Origin: Patescibacteria group bacterium
GTDB lineage: Bacteria; Patescibacteriota; Doudnabacteria; UBA920; 2-01-FULL-50-11
Assembly: GCA_023485925.1 (NCBI GenBank)
Contig: JAMDAJ010000038.1
Span: 1-23,579, forward strand
Reading direction: 5' to 3'
Length of the DNA: 23,579 bases
Every line of letters begins with the position of its first letter. The first letter of the stretch is position 1. Shown piece after piece: positions 1-7,179 of this stretch. The position numbers and the translations under genes were made by a program. A model generated the notes under the pieces. The model saw only the letters and a list, made by a program, of their open reading frames with translations, was not told the origin of the DNA and did no database searches.

Positions 1-1
1 G

Positions 2-1438
2 GCGGGAGGAGTTGATACGACCTATATTAAGCAGAACTCCAAATTTTATAAAGTCGGGACGGTGCAAAAAGGCAGTTATCAGGGCTACGATGTGATTTTA
101 GGGAATATTGCGCAAGAGGGCCCGGCATTTTACCCGGTTTATTATCATTTTCTCCAATCTTCAGACAAGCTTGTTATGCTTGGAAAGTACAGCCCAGAAC
201 TGAACGAGTGGGATGGATTAAATCGCGCCGCGTTTGAGGTGGACAGAGAGTATTCTATCCCCGACTTGGATTTTCCGGAAAATTTCCAGGGCGAAACCAA
301 CCGGGAAAATTTTGAGCGCGACCCCTACGCCACTTTCGGTTTCTGCGCTGACGGCCTGGTAAAACTTTTCCACCACGCGACCTTGGGCGACGTGTACACA
401 AGCGATTTAAAGGCGTCTGCCGACGGCTCCGGGTTGGCCAAGAATTTTTACAGTCAGGGTTTTTATCTTGCATCGCCGGACGGCACGACCAAGGTTTATA
501 AACTGGTCATTGATTTTGAGGGCACCGATAACGTTCCCGCCGTCACCTGGAGCGACGGCGGCAAGAACACGGCGGAATATACCTACACCGATATCGGCGG
601 CTGCGGGAGTGTGAATTATTTGTCCGTAATGTCCCCGGACAAGGTGAATCCCGGAGCTGATTTAGCGGAGGCCGGAACCAATTCTTTCGGTGACAAGATT
701 TATTCGCTGAAAAATTCCGACCACCCGCTTTTGAAAGATATTTACGATAACCAATATCATGTCTACGAAGGCGAGAAGGTTTCTTATGACGAATTCTTAA
801 AAAGCAGGCCGGTATTTTTCTGGTACAATCCTTTCGGCCGGCTGGTAAAATTTCAGAACAGCAAATTCGTGCCCTTGGCGGAATGCGGCAAACCGGTGAT
901 TTATCTTTATCCCCAGAAAAAACAAGCGGTGACGGTCAAGCTTTCGCCAGCCGGCGGGTTTTCCTATACCGAGCCGGATTATAACGGCGGATGGAACGTT
1001 ATCGCCGATCCGGCCGGGGTTTTGGTGAATCAAGTCGACGGCCGCGTTTTTCAGTATCTTTTCTGGGAGGGCCGCGGCGGCTTGTACCCCGGGCCTTCCG
1101 ATAAAGGTTTTGTCATCGCGAATGAGGACGTCCATACGTTCCTCGTTGAAAAACTCAGGGCGCTGGGACTAAATACCAAAGAGTCTTCGGACTTTATCGA
1201 GTTTTGGGAGCCGCGTATGAAAAGCTCGCCTTACTATTTCGTCACTTTCTACGGCAACGCGGTAATGGATGCTCTGGCGCCGATGGCCATTTCGCCCGCG
1301 CCGGACACTGTTATCCGGGTGCTGATGGATTTTAGCCCGCTAGAAAAACCCGTACCGGTTCAGAACTATGAAATCAAAACGTCCGTCAGGCGCGGTTTTA
1401 CTGTGGTGGAATGGGGCGGTGTGATGCGAAGCAATTAA
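2..1438 (+). CDS. Surface or secreted protein of unknown function, 5'-truncated
   Basis: The frame is open back to base 2 with no stop, so the real start lies outside the window; the GTG at 62 is only the first possible start inside it. About 478 residues are visible. The chain is rich in Gly, Asp, Tyr and Phe with no membrane segment in the visible part, as in extracellular proteins. A recognisable motif, CGKPVIYLYP, lies at about bases 884-913; I know this motif from uncharacterised proteins common in candidate-phyla genomes, but it carries no assigned function. The stop codon TAA is part of the TTAA that flanks a MITE-like element (1439-1606), so the insertion may have set the present C-terminus. 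I do not recognise a catalytic signature. Confidence 0.8.
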   Translation, partial: AGGVDTTYIKQNSKFYKVGTVQKGSYQGYDVILGNIAQEGPAFYPVYYHFLQSSDKLVMLGKYSPELNEWDGLNRAAFEVDREYSIPDLDFPENFQGETNRENFERDPYATFGFCADGLVKLFHHATLGDVYTSDLKASADGSGLAKNFYSQGFYLASPDGTTKVYKLVIDFEGTDNVPAVTWSDGGKNTAEYTYTDIGGCGSVNYLSVMSPDKVNPGADLAEAGTNSFGDKIYSLKNSDHPLLKDIYDNQYHVYEGEKVSYDEFLKSRPVFFWYNPFGRLVKFQNSKFVPLAECGKPVIYLYPQKKQAVTVKLSPAGGFSYTEPDYNGGWNVIADPAGVLVNQVDGRVFQYLFWEGRGGLYPGPSDKGFVIANEDVHTFLVEKLRALGLNTKESSDFIEFWEPRMKSSPYYFVTFYGNAVMDALAPMAISPAPDTVIRVLMDFSPLEKPVPVQNYEIKTSVRRGFTVVEWGGVMRSN

Positions 1439-1606
1439 GCAGGACATGCGCACCGCCGCTCTGCGGGCGGGCAAAGCCCGCCCTCGTAAAGCGGCTTTTG
1501 GCCAACTTCTTCGTTTATTCCTCCGCTTTTCGCACAACGTAGGTTTGCTACGTTTCGCTCAAATGCTCGGAATTGCCTCGAACTTGGCGAAGGCGCGTAA
1601 GTCCTG
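1439..1606. mobile_element. MITE-like foldback element flanked by TTAA
   Basis: The 168-bp element starts with CAGGACATGCGCACC (1440-1454) and ends with GGCGCGTAAGTCCTG (1592-1606); the ends are inverted repeats matching at 12 of 15 positions. TTAA is present immediately outside on both sides (1435-1438 and 1607-1610), as a 4-bp target duplication would be. Inside are further hairpins: GGGCGGGC/GCCCGCCC around 1464-1483, AAAGCGG/CCGCTTT (1488-1529) and AACGTAG/CTACGTT (about 1536-1554). No reading frame fits a transposase, so it would be non-autonomous. It could instead be a structured untranslated RNA or a large read-through hairpin after the upstream gene. Confidence 0.55.
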
Positions 1607-1653
1607 TTAAAGAAATTTTTGTGGTTAGTTTTAAATAATTAAAAAATCAAAAT

Positions 1654-2421
1654 ATGAGTGAAAGCATCATGCAAAATCCGCTGGTGAAGATCTTGGCGGC
1701 TTTGATGTCGTTGTTCCTGCTGGTTTTGATAGTCAACTACGGTGTGACGGTCTACCAGAAGGTAGCGGCGACTCAAAAGGACAAAGAGACCATCACCATT
1801 TCGGCCACCGGAGAAGTGGAAAGCTCGCCCGATCTGGCGGTGGCGAACATCAGCGTAACGACCGAAGGTAAAGATCCCAAAACAGTGCAGGACCAAAATT
1901 CCGACAAGATCAACAAGGTCACTAAATATCTAAAGGATAGCGGTATCGCCGAAGCGGATATCAAGACCCAAAATTACAATCTTTATCCGCGCTACGACTA
2001 TACCGATAACCGGCAGGTGCTGGCCGGCTATACGTTGTATCAGACGGTGACCATCAAGATGCGCGACTTGACCAAAGTCGGGGAAATAATGAAGGGCGTG
2101 GTTGAAAATGGGGCCAACGCCATCGACAGTTTAACCTTCACCATCGACAAGCCCAACGACATCCGGCAGGAAGCGCGCAAGAAAGCTTTGGAGAACGCCA
2201 AGGCCAAAGCCGAGGAGCTCGCTAAGGTGGCGGGGCTGTCTTTGGGGAAAGTGAAAAGTTTTTCGGAGTCGGGCGACAGTATGCCTCAGCCGGTCTATTA
2301 TGATTATTCGACGGAATCACGGACAATGGGCATGGGTGGCGGGGGAGCCGCGGCGCCGGACGTGCAGCCCGGTTCGACTACCGTTACCGCGACAGTCTAC
2401 GTGACGTTCGAACTGAAATAG
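1654..2421 (+). CDS. SIMPL-domain (DUF541/YggE-like) membrane-anchored protein
   Basis: A 255-residue protein with a basic-hydrophobic N-terminus and one membrane helix at about residues 12-30, followed by an extracytoplasmic SIMPL domain. The typical opening of the domain, ISATGEVESSPDLAVANI, is at about residues 49-66. The later stretch with ARKKALENAKAKAEELAKVAGL, split here as a helix near residue 175-195, is also typical of the family. A Gly/Met-rich linker precedes the last beta strand. SIMPL proteins (YggE, BP26) are periplasmic or surface proteins linked to oxidative-stress tolerance, with channel-like oligomers described for BP26; no enzymatic role is established. No Shine-Dalgarno sequence precedes the ATG, which follows an A-rich stretch. 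The gene is monocistronic, with a strong hairpin at 2449-2475 behind it. Confidence 0.88.
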   Translation: MSESIMQNPLVKILAALMSLFLLVLIVNYGVTVYQKVAATQKDKETITISATGEVESSPDLAVANISVTTEGKDPKTVQDQNSDKINKVTKYLKDSGIAEADIKTQNYNLYPRYDYTDNRQVLAGYTLYQTVTIKMRDLTKVGEIMKGVVENGANAIDSLTFTIDKPNDIRQEARKKALENAKAKAEELAKVAGLSLGKVKSFSESGDSMPQPVYYDYSTESRTMGMGGGGAAAPDVQPGSTTVTATVYVTFELK

Positions 2422-2448
2422 GTTTCGCCGGCCAGCCGTAAGTTTTTT

Positions 2449-2475
2449 AAACCCCGGAGAGAAACCCCGGGGTTT
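2449..2475 (+). terminator. Hairpin after the SIMPL gene
   Basis: AAACCCCGG (2449-2457) pairs perfectly with CCGGGGTTT (2467-2475). There is no T-run on either strand directly after the stem, so it may act as an RNA-stabilising 3' hairpin or a poor terminator. Confidence 0.5.
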
Positions 2476-2482
2476 AATGTAA

Positions 2483-2508
2483 TAAAAAAACCGAGTCCGT
2501 CTCGGTTT
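2483..2508 (-). terminator. Rho-independent terminator of the cupin gene
   Basis: Read on the minus strand, AACCGAG and CTCGGTT form a 7-bp stem with a 5-nt loop, followed by a run of seven T. It overlaps the cupin stop codon (2507-2509). Confidence 0.8.
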
Positions 2509-2935
2509 AGGAAGCAACGAGGCCGTAGGGCAGGTCGCCCAGCGGCGCAAAATCGTGAGGGATGTCGGCGCCTTCCCGGAACGGTTGTCCCGTAAGGGCG
2601 ATTATAAGCGTTCCGGCCTTGGCGTACGCGCGGTGAGCAAGATATGCTGGAATCTCAACGATTTCGTTGGGCTTGACCACGACTCGTTGCAATTTGCCGG
2701 TCGTCCGGCTGAGCAGGTCGAAGGTCATCTCTCCCTCGTGGACGAAATAGAGTTCGTCGTATAAATGGTAGTGGCCTTGCCGCCCCAGGAAATCCTCTGT
2801 TCGGATCTGGAGGAGTTTGAGCTGCTCCCCAAACCACCGGGCGACATCATCGTCGCCGTTGACGATGCTTGTGAGCGTCCGTTGCGCTCTGATGTTCGTA
2901 TAAGCGGGGTCGACCGGACGGTGGATTATCTGCAT
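2507..2935 (-). CDS. Cupin-domain protein (small, single-domain)
   Basis: A 142-residue protein with one cupin barrel. Motif 1 is visible as GHYHLYDELYFVHEGEM (about residues 54-70), giving two His and one Glu as metal ligands. Motif 2 is IPAYLAHRAYA (about 95-105), giving the last His. Such proteins are metal-dependent isomerases, dioxygenases or sugar-binding proteins; the sequence alone does not pick one. The start is well supported by AAGGAG on the minus strand (2943-2948) seven bases before the ATG. A promoter lies at 2967-2995 and a terminator overlaps the stop, so it is a stand-alone gene. Its strong ribosome binding site contrasts with most neighbours. Confidence 0.85.
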   Translation of the reverse strand: MQIIHRPVDPAYTNIRAQRTLTSIVNGDDDVARWFGEQLKLLQIRTEDFLGRQGHYHLYDELYFVHEGEMTFDLLSRTTGKLQRVVVKPNEIVEIPAYLAHRAYAKAGTLIIALTGQPFREGADIPHDFAPLGDLPYGLVAS

Positions 2936-2966
2936 ATTGTCTCTCCTTGAATTTTACTGCGGAATA

Positions 2967-2995
2967 AGTCTAGATGATTTGTCCCACCAGGTCAA
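2967..2995 (-). promoter_or_regulatory. Promoter of the cupin gene
   Basis: On the minus strand TTGACC (2990-2995), a 17-bp spacer and TAGACT (2967-2972) lie about 32 bases before the cupin ATG. Confidence 0.65.
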
Positions 2996-2997
2996 TA

Positions 2998-3029
2998 CAA
3001 AAACCGCCTCGATAGGCCGGGGCGGTTTT
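2998..3029 (-). terminator. Terminator of the pyrophosphatase gene
   Basis: AAAACCGCC and GGCGGTTTT form a 9-bp stem. On the minus strand it is followed by more T residues and lies 13 bases after the hppA stop codon. Confidence 0.8.
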
Positions 3030-3041
3030 GATTTGCTAAAG

Positions 3042-5048
3042 TTATTTCAAGAAGCCGACCAGAAGCAGCGCGACCACATTGATGATTTTGATGAGCGGGT
3101 TGATGGCCGGGCCGGCGGTGTCTTTGTAAGGATCGCCCACCGTATCGCCGGTGACGGCCGCTTTGTGCGCTTCCGAACCCTTGCCGCCGTATTCGCCGTC
3201 CTCGATGTATTTTTTTGCATTATCCCAGGCCGCGCCGCCCGAAGTCATGGAAATCGCGATGAATAATCCCGAAACCAGCGAGCCGATGAGCAAGCCGCCT
3301 AAGGCCTGCCAGCCCAGTATCAATACAACGATGATCGGAGCCGCGACGGGAATGAGCGCCGGCACTATCATTTCTTTGATGGCGGCTTTTGTTACGATAT
3401 CCACGGCTTTGTGATAATCCGGTTTGTTTTGTCCGGTCATAATGCCGGAGATTTCGCGGAACTGCCGGCGGACTTCTTCCACCACCGAGCCGGCGGCGTT
3501 GCCCACGGCCCGCATGCAGATAGAGGCGAACAGATACGGCAGGAGCGCGCCGATCAAAAGTCCGGAGAGCACATAAATATCATCCAGCATAAAGACCAGT
3601 TTGCGGCCGGCTGCCGCGAGTTCCTGAACGTAGGCGGAAAAAAGTACCAGCGCGGCCAACGCCGCCGAACCGATGGCGTAGGCCTTGGTCACGGCTTTGG
3701 TGGTATTGCCGACCGCGTCCAGCTGGTCGGTGATTTTGCGGACTTCTTCGGAGAGCCCCGACATTTCGGCGATACCGCCGGCGTTATCGGTGACCGGGCC
3801 GAAGGCGTCGATGGCCACAATGATGCCGGTCAGCGAGAGCATGGCAATGACCGCAAGCGCCGTGCCGAATAGACCCAAAAGCCAGTAGGCCGCCAACATG
3901 CCGATAATGATGACCAGTACCGGCAGAGCGGTTGCCTCCATGCCGATCGAAAGTCCGGCGATGATGTTTGTGCCATGGCCGGTGGTGGAGGCCTTGGCGA
4001 TCATTTTTACCGGTCGATGTCCTTTTCCGGTATAATAATCGGTAATAAGCATTAGCGCGGCGGTGATGGCAATGCCGATCGTAAGGCACCAGAAGATGTT
4101 TTGGACGGAAAGTCCGGAAAGGCCGGCGCGGCTAACCACTGCCTGCGCCATCGGGTAAAACGCGGCCAAAGCGATAACCGAGGTCGCTGCCAGACCCGTA
4201 TACAGTGCGCCCATGATTTTTTTGGAGGCGTTAATTCGCACGAAGAAACTGCCGATGACGGAAGCGATGATGGCGACCGCGCCGACCGCCAGCGGGAGTT
4301 TCACCATCACGCCGGAGCCCGGGTACAAAGCCGCGGCCAGCACCATGGCAGCAACCGAAGAGACGACGTAAGTTTCAAAGAGGTCAGCGGCCATGCCGGC
4401 ATCATCGCCGACGTTGTCGCCGACGTTATCGGCAATTACCCCTGGGTTGCGCGGGTCGTCTTCCGGAATGCCGGCTTCCACTTTACCCACCAGGTCGGCG
4501 CCGACGTCGGCCGCTTTAGTAAAGATGCCGCCGCCGAGACGGGCAAACATGGAAATCAGACTGCCGCCGAAACCCAAACCGACCAGGGCTTTCAGGTCGC
4601 CGGTCATCCAGTAAAAGACCGTGACGGAAAGCAGGGCCAGTCCCACCACCAAAAATCCGGTGACGGCGCCGCCGCGGAAAGCCACGGAGAACGCCCGTGA
4701 CAATCCGGTCTTGGCCGCTTCGGTAGTGCGGACGTTCGCCCGCACCGCTACGGACATGCCGATGTAACCGGAAAGCGCGGAAGCCACCGCTCCGACCAGA
4801 AAGCCGACGGCGATGGTCCAGCCCAAGGTCAGACCCAAAACAATCACAAGCACCGCCGCGACAATGCCGACGGTTTGGTATTGGCGGTTAAGATAGGCTT
4901 TGGCGCCGGCCTGGATGGCCCGGGCAATCTCGCGCATTTTTTCATCACCCTCCGGTTGTTTTAAAATCCACCAGATGAGGCCGAGACCATATAAAATGGC
5001 TAAAAAAGAACTTGCAAGAGCAAGGGCGAGAACTGAGATTTGTCCCAT
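3042..5048 (-). CDS. hppA: Membrane-bound proton-translocating pyrophosphatase, K+-independent type
   Basis: A 668-residue polytopic membrane protein of usual length for the family (about 16 helices). It hydrolyses pyrophosphate and pumps H+ across the cytoplasmic membrane. The substrate/Mg-binding signature DVGADLVGKVE is at residues 181-191, followed by EDDPRNPGVIADNVGDNVGD-type acidic motifs (196-215). The residue that decides K+ dependence is Lys in GNTTKAVT (K451, with T454), as in K+-independent H+-PPases; K+-dependent enzymes carry Ala there. The ATG at 5048 is chosen because MGQISVLALALASS begins the first helix; the longer upstream frame to 5243 is polar, compositionally different and overlaps the divergent promoter region. 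No Shine-Dalgarno sequence is visible; a TATAAT lies at 5082-5087 on the minus strand. Confidence 0.96.
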   Translation of the reverse strand: MGQISVLALALASSFLAILYGLGLIWWILKQPEGDEKMREIARAIQAGAKAYLNRQYQTVGIVAAVLVIVLGLTLGWTIAVGFLVGAVASALSGYIGMSVAVRANVRTTEAAKTGLSRAFSVAFRGGAVTGFLVVGLALLSVTVFYWMTGDLKALVGLGFGGSLISMFARLGGGIFTKAADVGADLVGKVEAGIPEDDPRNPGVIADNVGDNVGDDAGMAADLFETYVVSSVAAMVLAAALYPGSGVMVKLPLAVGAVAIIASVIGSFFVRINASKKIMGALYTGLAATSVIALAAFYPMAQAVVSRAGLSGLSVQNIFWCLTIGIAITAALMLITDYYTGKGHRPVKMIAKASTTGHGTNIIAGLSIGMEATALPVLVIIIGMLAAYWLLGLFGTALAVIAMLSLTGIIVAIDAFGPVTDNAGGIAEMSGLSEEVRKITDQLDAVGNTTKAVTKAYAIGSAALAALVLFSAYVQELAAAGRKLVFMLDDIYVLSGLLIGALLPYLFASICMRAVGNAAGSVVEEVRRQFREISGIMTGQNKPDYHKAVDIVTKAAIKEMIVPALIPVAAPIIVVLILGWQALGGLLIGSLVSGLFIAISMTSGGAAWDNAKKYIEDGEYGGKGSEAHKAAVTGDTVGDPYKDTAGPAINPLIKIINVVALLLVGFLK

Positions 5049-5081
5049 GAGATTGAAACAATAATTATAAAATCTTAGGTT

Positions 5082-5087
5082 ATTATA
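5082..5087 (-). promoter_or_regulatory. Possible -10 box of hppA
   Basis: A perfect TATAAT on the minus strand 33 bases before the hppA start. No good -35 box is seen 16-18 bases upstream, so support is modest. Confidence 0.4.
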
Positions 5088-5161
5088 TCTTATTTTAGCG
5101 AAAATCGTCGAAAATTCAGATTTTGCCTGTGGATAATTTTCGGGGTTTTTTATTTTGGGTC

Positions 5162-5167
5162 TATAAT
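5162..5167 (+). promoter_or_regulatory. Possible -10 box of the small membrane protein genes
   Basis: A perfect TATAAT 23 bases before the ATG at 5191, divergent from hppA. The -35 region is T-rich but does not match the consensus well. Confidence 0.45.
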
Positions 5168-5190
5168 GGGAATGAAGGGAGGTGAGGAAA

Positions 5191-5358
5191 ATGGCAAAAA
5201 CATATGCGCTCACTGTCGGCACAGTTTTGCTTTTGGTCGGCATTTTGGGCTGGATTTTCCGCGACCCTTTTGGTCAGATCCCGGTTTATCATCTGGTCGT
5301 GAATATTTTGGCCGGCCTGTGGGGTTTGGCCGTGGGTTTTTCAAAATCTTCCATGTGA
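5191..5358 (+). CDS. Small hypothetical membrane protein (55 aa)
   Basis: The ATG is preceded by GGGAGGTGAGGAAA, a strong ribosome binding site, and by a TATAAT at 5162. The 55-residue product has two hydrophobic segments, about residues 6-22 and 33-50, separated by a short polar loop with RDPFGQIP. It ends in a Ser/Lys tail and TGA. I do not recognise the family for certain; tiny two-helix proteins of this kind are frequent in candidate-phyla genomes. It is followed 88 bases later by another small membrane protein gene on the same strand, so the two are probably co-transcribed up to the terminator at 5752. The location divergent from hppA suggests, but does not prove, a membrane-related role. 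Confidence 0.7.
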   Translation: MAKTYALTVGTVLLLVGILGWIFRDPFGQIPVYHLVVNILAGLWGLAVGFSKSSM

Positions 5359-5446
5359 CGGCGGCACTCCCGCTCGCAGATAGACTTTCCTTTTTGAAAC
5401 GTCTTCAAAAGGGGAGTTTGTTTGACGAGTTTTTTAGGAGGCCGAA

Positions 5447-5749
5447 ATGACCGAAGATACTATCCGGCTGTTAAAAAAAGCAGCCACCGCTCATCTGGCT
5501 TTGGCCGTCATCGCGCTGCTGGCCGTGGCTTGCTTTTCGGGACTGTGGGCACTGGCAGAATTCAAAGTCGTCTCCGAACTGTTCTTCCGAAAAGCTTTTG
5601 TGTGGTTGTTTTTGGTTTTCGTACCGGCGGCGGTCCTGAACGCGGCCCTGACGTTGTACTGGATGCTCCCGGTCCTGTGGTGGCGTCCGGGGAACGGCCG
5701 GGTCACGGTCTGGCGACGGGGGTTGCTGGAAATCTATCTTTCGATGTAA
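5447..5749 (+). CDS. Small hypothetical membrane protein (100 aa)
   Basis: AGGAGG lies five bases before the ATG, which fixes the start. The product has a short amphipathic N-terminus rich in Lys and about three hydrophobic segments (roughly residues 15-38, 45-66 and 65-80), followed by a basic tail with RPGNGRVTVWRRG. The gap to the previous gene (5359-5446) contains an imperfect inverted repeat, CCTTTTTGAA with TTCAAAAGG at about 5389-5413, which could be an attenuator or processing site. A terminator overlaps the end of the unit at 5752. No family is recognised. The frame is preferred over the overlapping 5422 frame because of the ribosome binding site and the clear membrane-helix pattern. 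Confidence 0.72.
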   Translation: MTEDTIRLLKKAATAHLALAVIALLAVACFSGLWALAEFKVVSELFFRKAFVWLFLVFVPAAVLNAALTLYWMLPVLWWRPGNGRVTVWRRGLLEIYLSM

Positions 5750-5751
5750 GT

Positions 5752-5773
5752 AAAGGGCCATCGCCCTTTTTTT
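5752..5773 (+). terminator. Rho-independent terminator
   Basis: AAAGGGC and GCCCTTT form a 7-bp stem around a CATC loop, followed by a run of T. It ends the plus-strand unit of small membrane proteins and touches the stop codon of the convergent NRAMP-like gene. Confidence 0.8.
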
Positions 5774-6998
5774 AACTTAAAAACATCAAAACGGTGGCCG
5801 CGGACATCACCAACAAAGCGAGCAGGCCAAATGTGTTATCGAACCAGCGGTTGGTGTAATTTCCCATGATGTCTTTTCGGTTGGCGGCGATGAGAATGAG
5901 GACGATCAAAAACGGGGCCAGTACGCCGGCCAGAACTTGGGAATAAAACAAAGCACGCAAGGGGTCAAAGCCGAATAGCATTATTAGAAGTCCTGCAAGC
6001 AACGAAGCCGTGACGACCGCGTAGAAGGCCTTGGCGCTTTTGACTTTATTATTCAGGTCGTGATGGCGAAAATTGGCGGTTTCGGCGATGACCTCCGCCG
6101 TGCAGACCGAAAGCACCGGTAGGGCCAAAAGTCCCGCGCCGATGATACCCACCGCAAAAAGCGCAGAAGCCCAGTGGCCCGCCAGGGGCTCTAGGGCTTT
6201 GGCGGCGTCGGCCGCGGTGTTTATGCTGATGCCCGAGCGGAATAAAGTCGCTCCGGTCGCGATCATGATGAAAGACGTGATGCATTGCGAAAAAACGAAG
6301 CCGGGCGTATTGATGCGGTCTTCGTTTATGGCTTCGCGCAGGGAACTTTCTTTAGAACGGTTTTCCTCCAGAGTTTCTTTTGCTTCCCAGAAGAATAAGT
6401 AGGGGGTGATGGTGGTGCCTAAGATGGCGACGGCGGCGGTGAAGTATTCTTTGGAAAAAACTTTGAGGTCCGGCCGGACCAGTCCCAAAATCACCGCTTG
6501 CCAATCCGGGTGCGCCAGTAGCGCTGCGACAACGTAGGATAAAAAGAAAAAAACCATCCAGACAAAAAACTTCCGCAAGGTTTTGTAATTTTTGAAAAGC
6601 ACGAGATACCAAACGCCAGCGGTGACCGGCAGAACCCACCAGATGAGGGCGATGCCGGTGAGCATCTCAAACGCCAGAGCGACGGCCAGGATGTCGGCGC
6701 CGATAGTGAAGACGTTGGCGACGACCAGGACGCCGGTTGCAAGCCAGGCGACCAGGGGAGAGAAGTGGGACTTCAAAACCGTGGCGATGCCGGTGCGCGC
6801 GACGTTGGCGATGCGCGCTGACATGCTTTGAACCGCAATGAGCATCGGCGTGGCGAGTAACATCAGCCATAACTGCGAGTAGCCAAAAAGCGAAGCGGAA
6901 ATCGAGTAGCTGGTGATGCCCGAGGGGTCGTTGTCTGCTGCGCCGGTGATGATGCCGGTGAGAGCTTTTTTGGTAAAACGCCGGATGTGATTTTTCAT
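5772..6998 (-). CDS. NRAMP-related divalent metal transporter (possibly Mg2+/NRMT-like)
   Basis: A 408-residue protein with about 11 membrane helices and the overall pattern of the NRAMP fold. In classical NRAMPs helix 1 carries DPGN and helix 6 carries a Met-containing motif (MPH) that selects transition metals. Here helix 1 has DPSG (residues 24-27), and the helix 6 region reads GTTITPY (194-200) with no Met. This pattern is what I would expect of the NRAMP-related magnesium transporter branch (NRMT) rather than a Mn/Fe importer; that assignment is inference. It would move a divalent cation into the cell. The gene is monocistronic on the minus strand, convergent with the small membrane protein pair and divergent from the RHH-nucleotidyltransferase. 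No Shine-Dalgarno sequence is seen. Confidence 0.88.
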   Translation of the reverse strand: MKNHIRRFTKKALTGIITGAADNDPSGITSYSISASLFGYSQLWLMLLATPMLIAVQSMSARIANVARTGIATVLKSHFSPLVAWLATGVLVVANVFTIGADILAVALAFEMLTGIALIWWVLPVTAGVWYLVLFKNYKTLRKFFVWMVFFFLSYVVAALLAHPDWQAVILGLVRPDLKVFSKEYFTAAVAILGTTITPYLFFWEAKETLEENRSKESSLREAINEDRINTPGFVFSQCITSFIMIATGATLFRSGISINTAADAAKALEPLAGHWASALFAVGIIGAGLLALPVLSVCTAEVIAETANFRHHDLNNKVKSAKAFYAVVTASLLAGLLIMLFGFDPLRALFYSQVLAGVLAPFLIVLILIAANRKDIMGNYTNRWFDNTFGLLALLVMSAATVLMFLS

Positions 6999-7123
6999 GT
7001 TTGCAAGTGGCTTGTTTACGCATTAATTTTAACCGCAAAAAAATAATCTGTAAATTTAGCCAAAAGCCAAAGGGGGTTGTGGATTAATTAAGAAAATGGC
7101 TCAATTTAGCTATTTTTTGTATA

Positions 7124-7151
7124 TTGACACTTATTGATGAGGGTGTATGAT
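7124..7151 (+). promoter_or_regulatory. Promoter of the RHH-nucleotidyltransferase operon
   Basis: Consensus TTGACA (7124-7129), a 16-bp spacer and TATGAT (7146-7151), 28 bases before the ATG. The expected transcript starts near 7158, giving a short leader without a Shine-Dalgarno sequence. Confidence 0.75.
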
Positions 7152-7179
7152 GATGTATGAAAGCAAATAATATTTCTTG

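Noticed and set aside
3151..4700. Several plus-strand frames opposite hppA
   Set aside because: They are antisense shadows of a strongly conserved membrane protein and show no domain or ribosome binding site.
5049..5243. N-terminal extension of the pyrophosphatase to 5243
   Set aside because: The 65 additional residues are unlike the family and would cover the divergent promoter region and the 55-residue gene's start.
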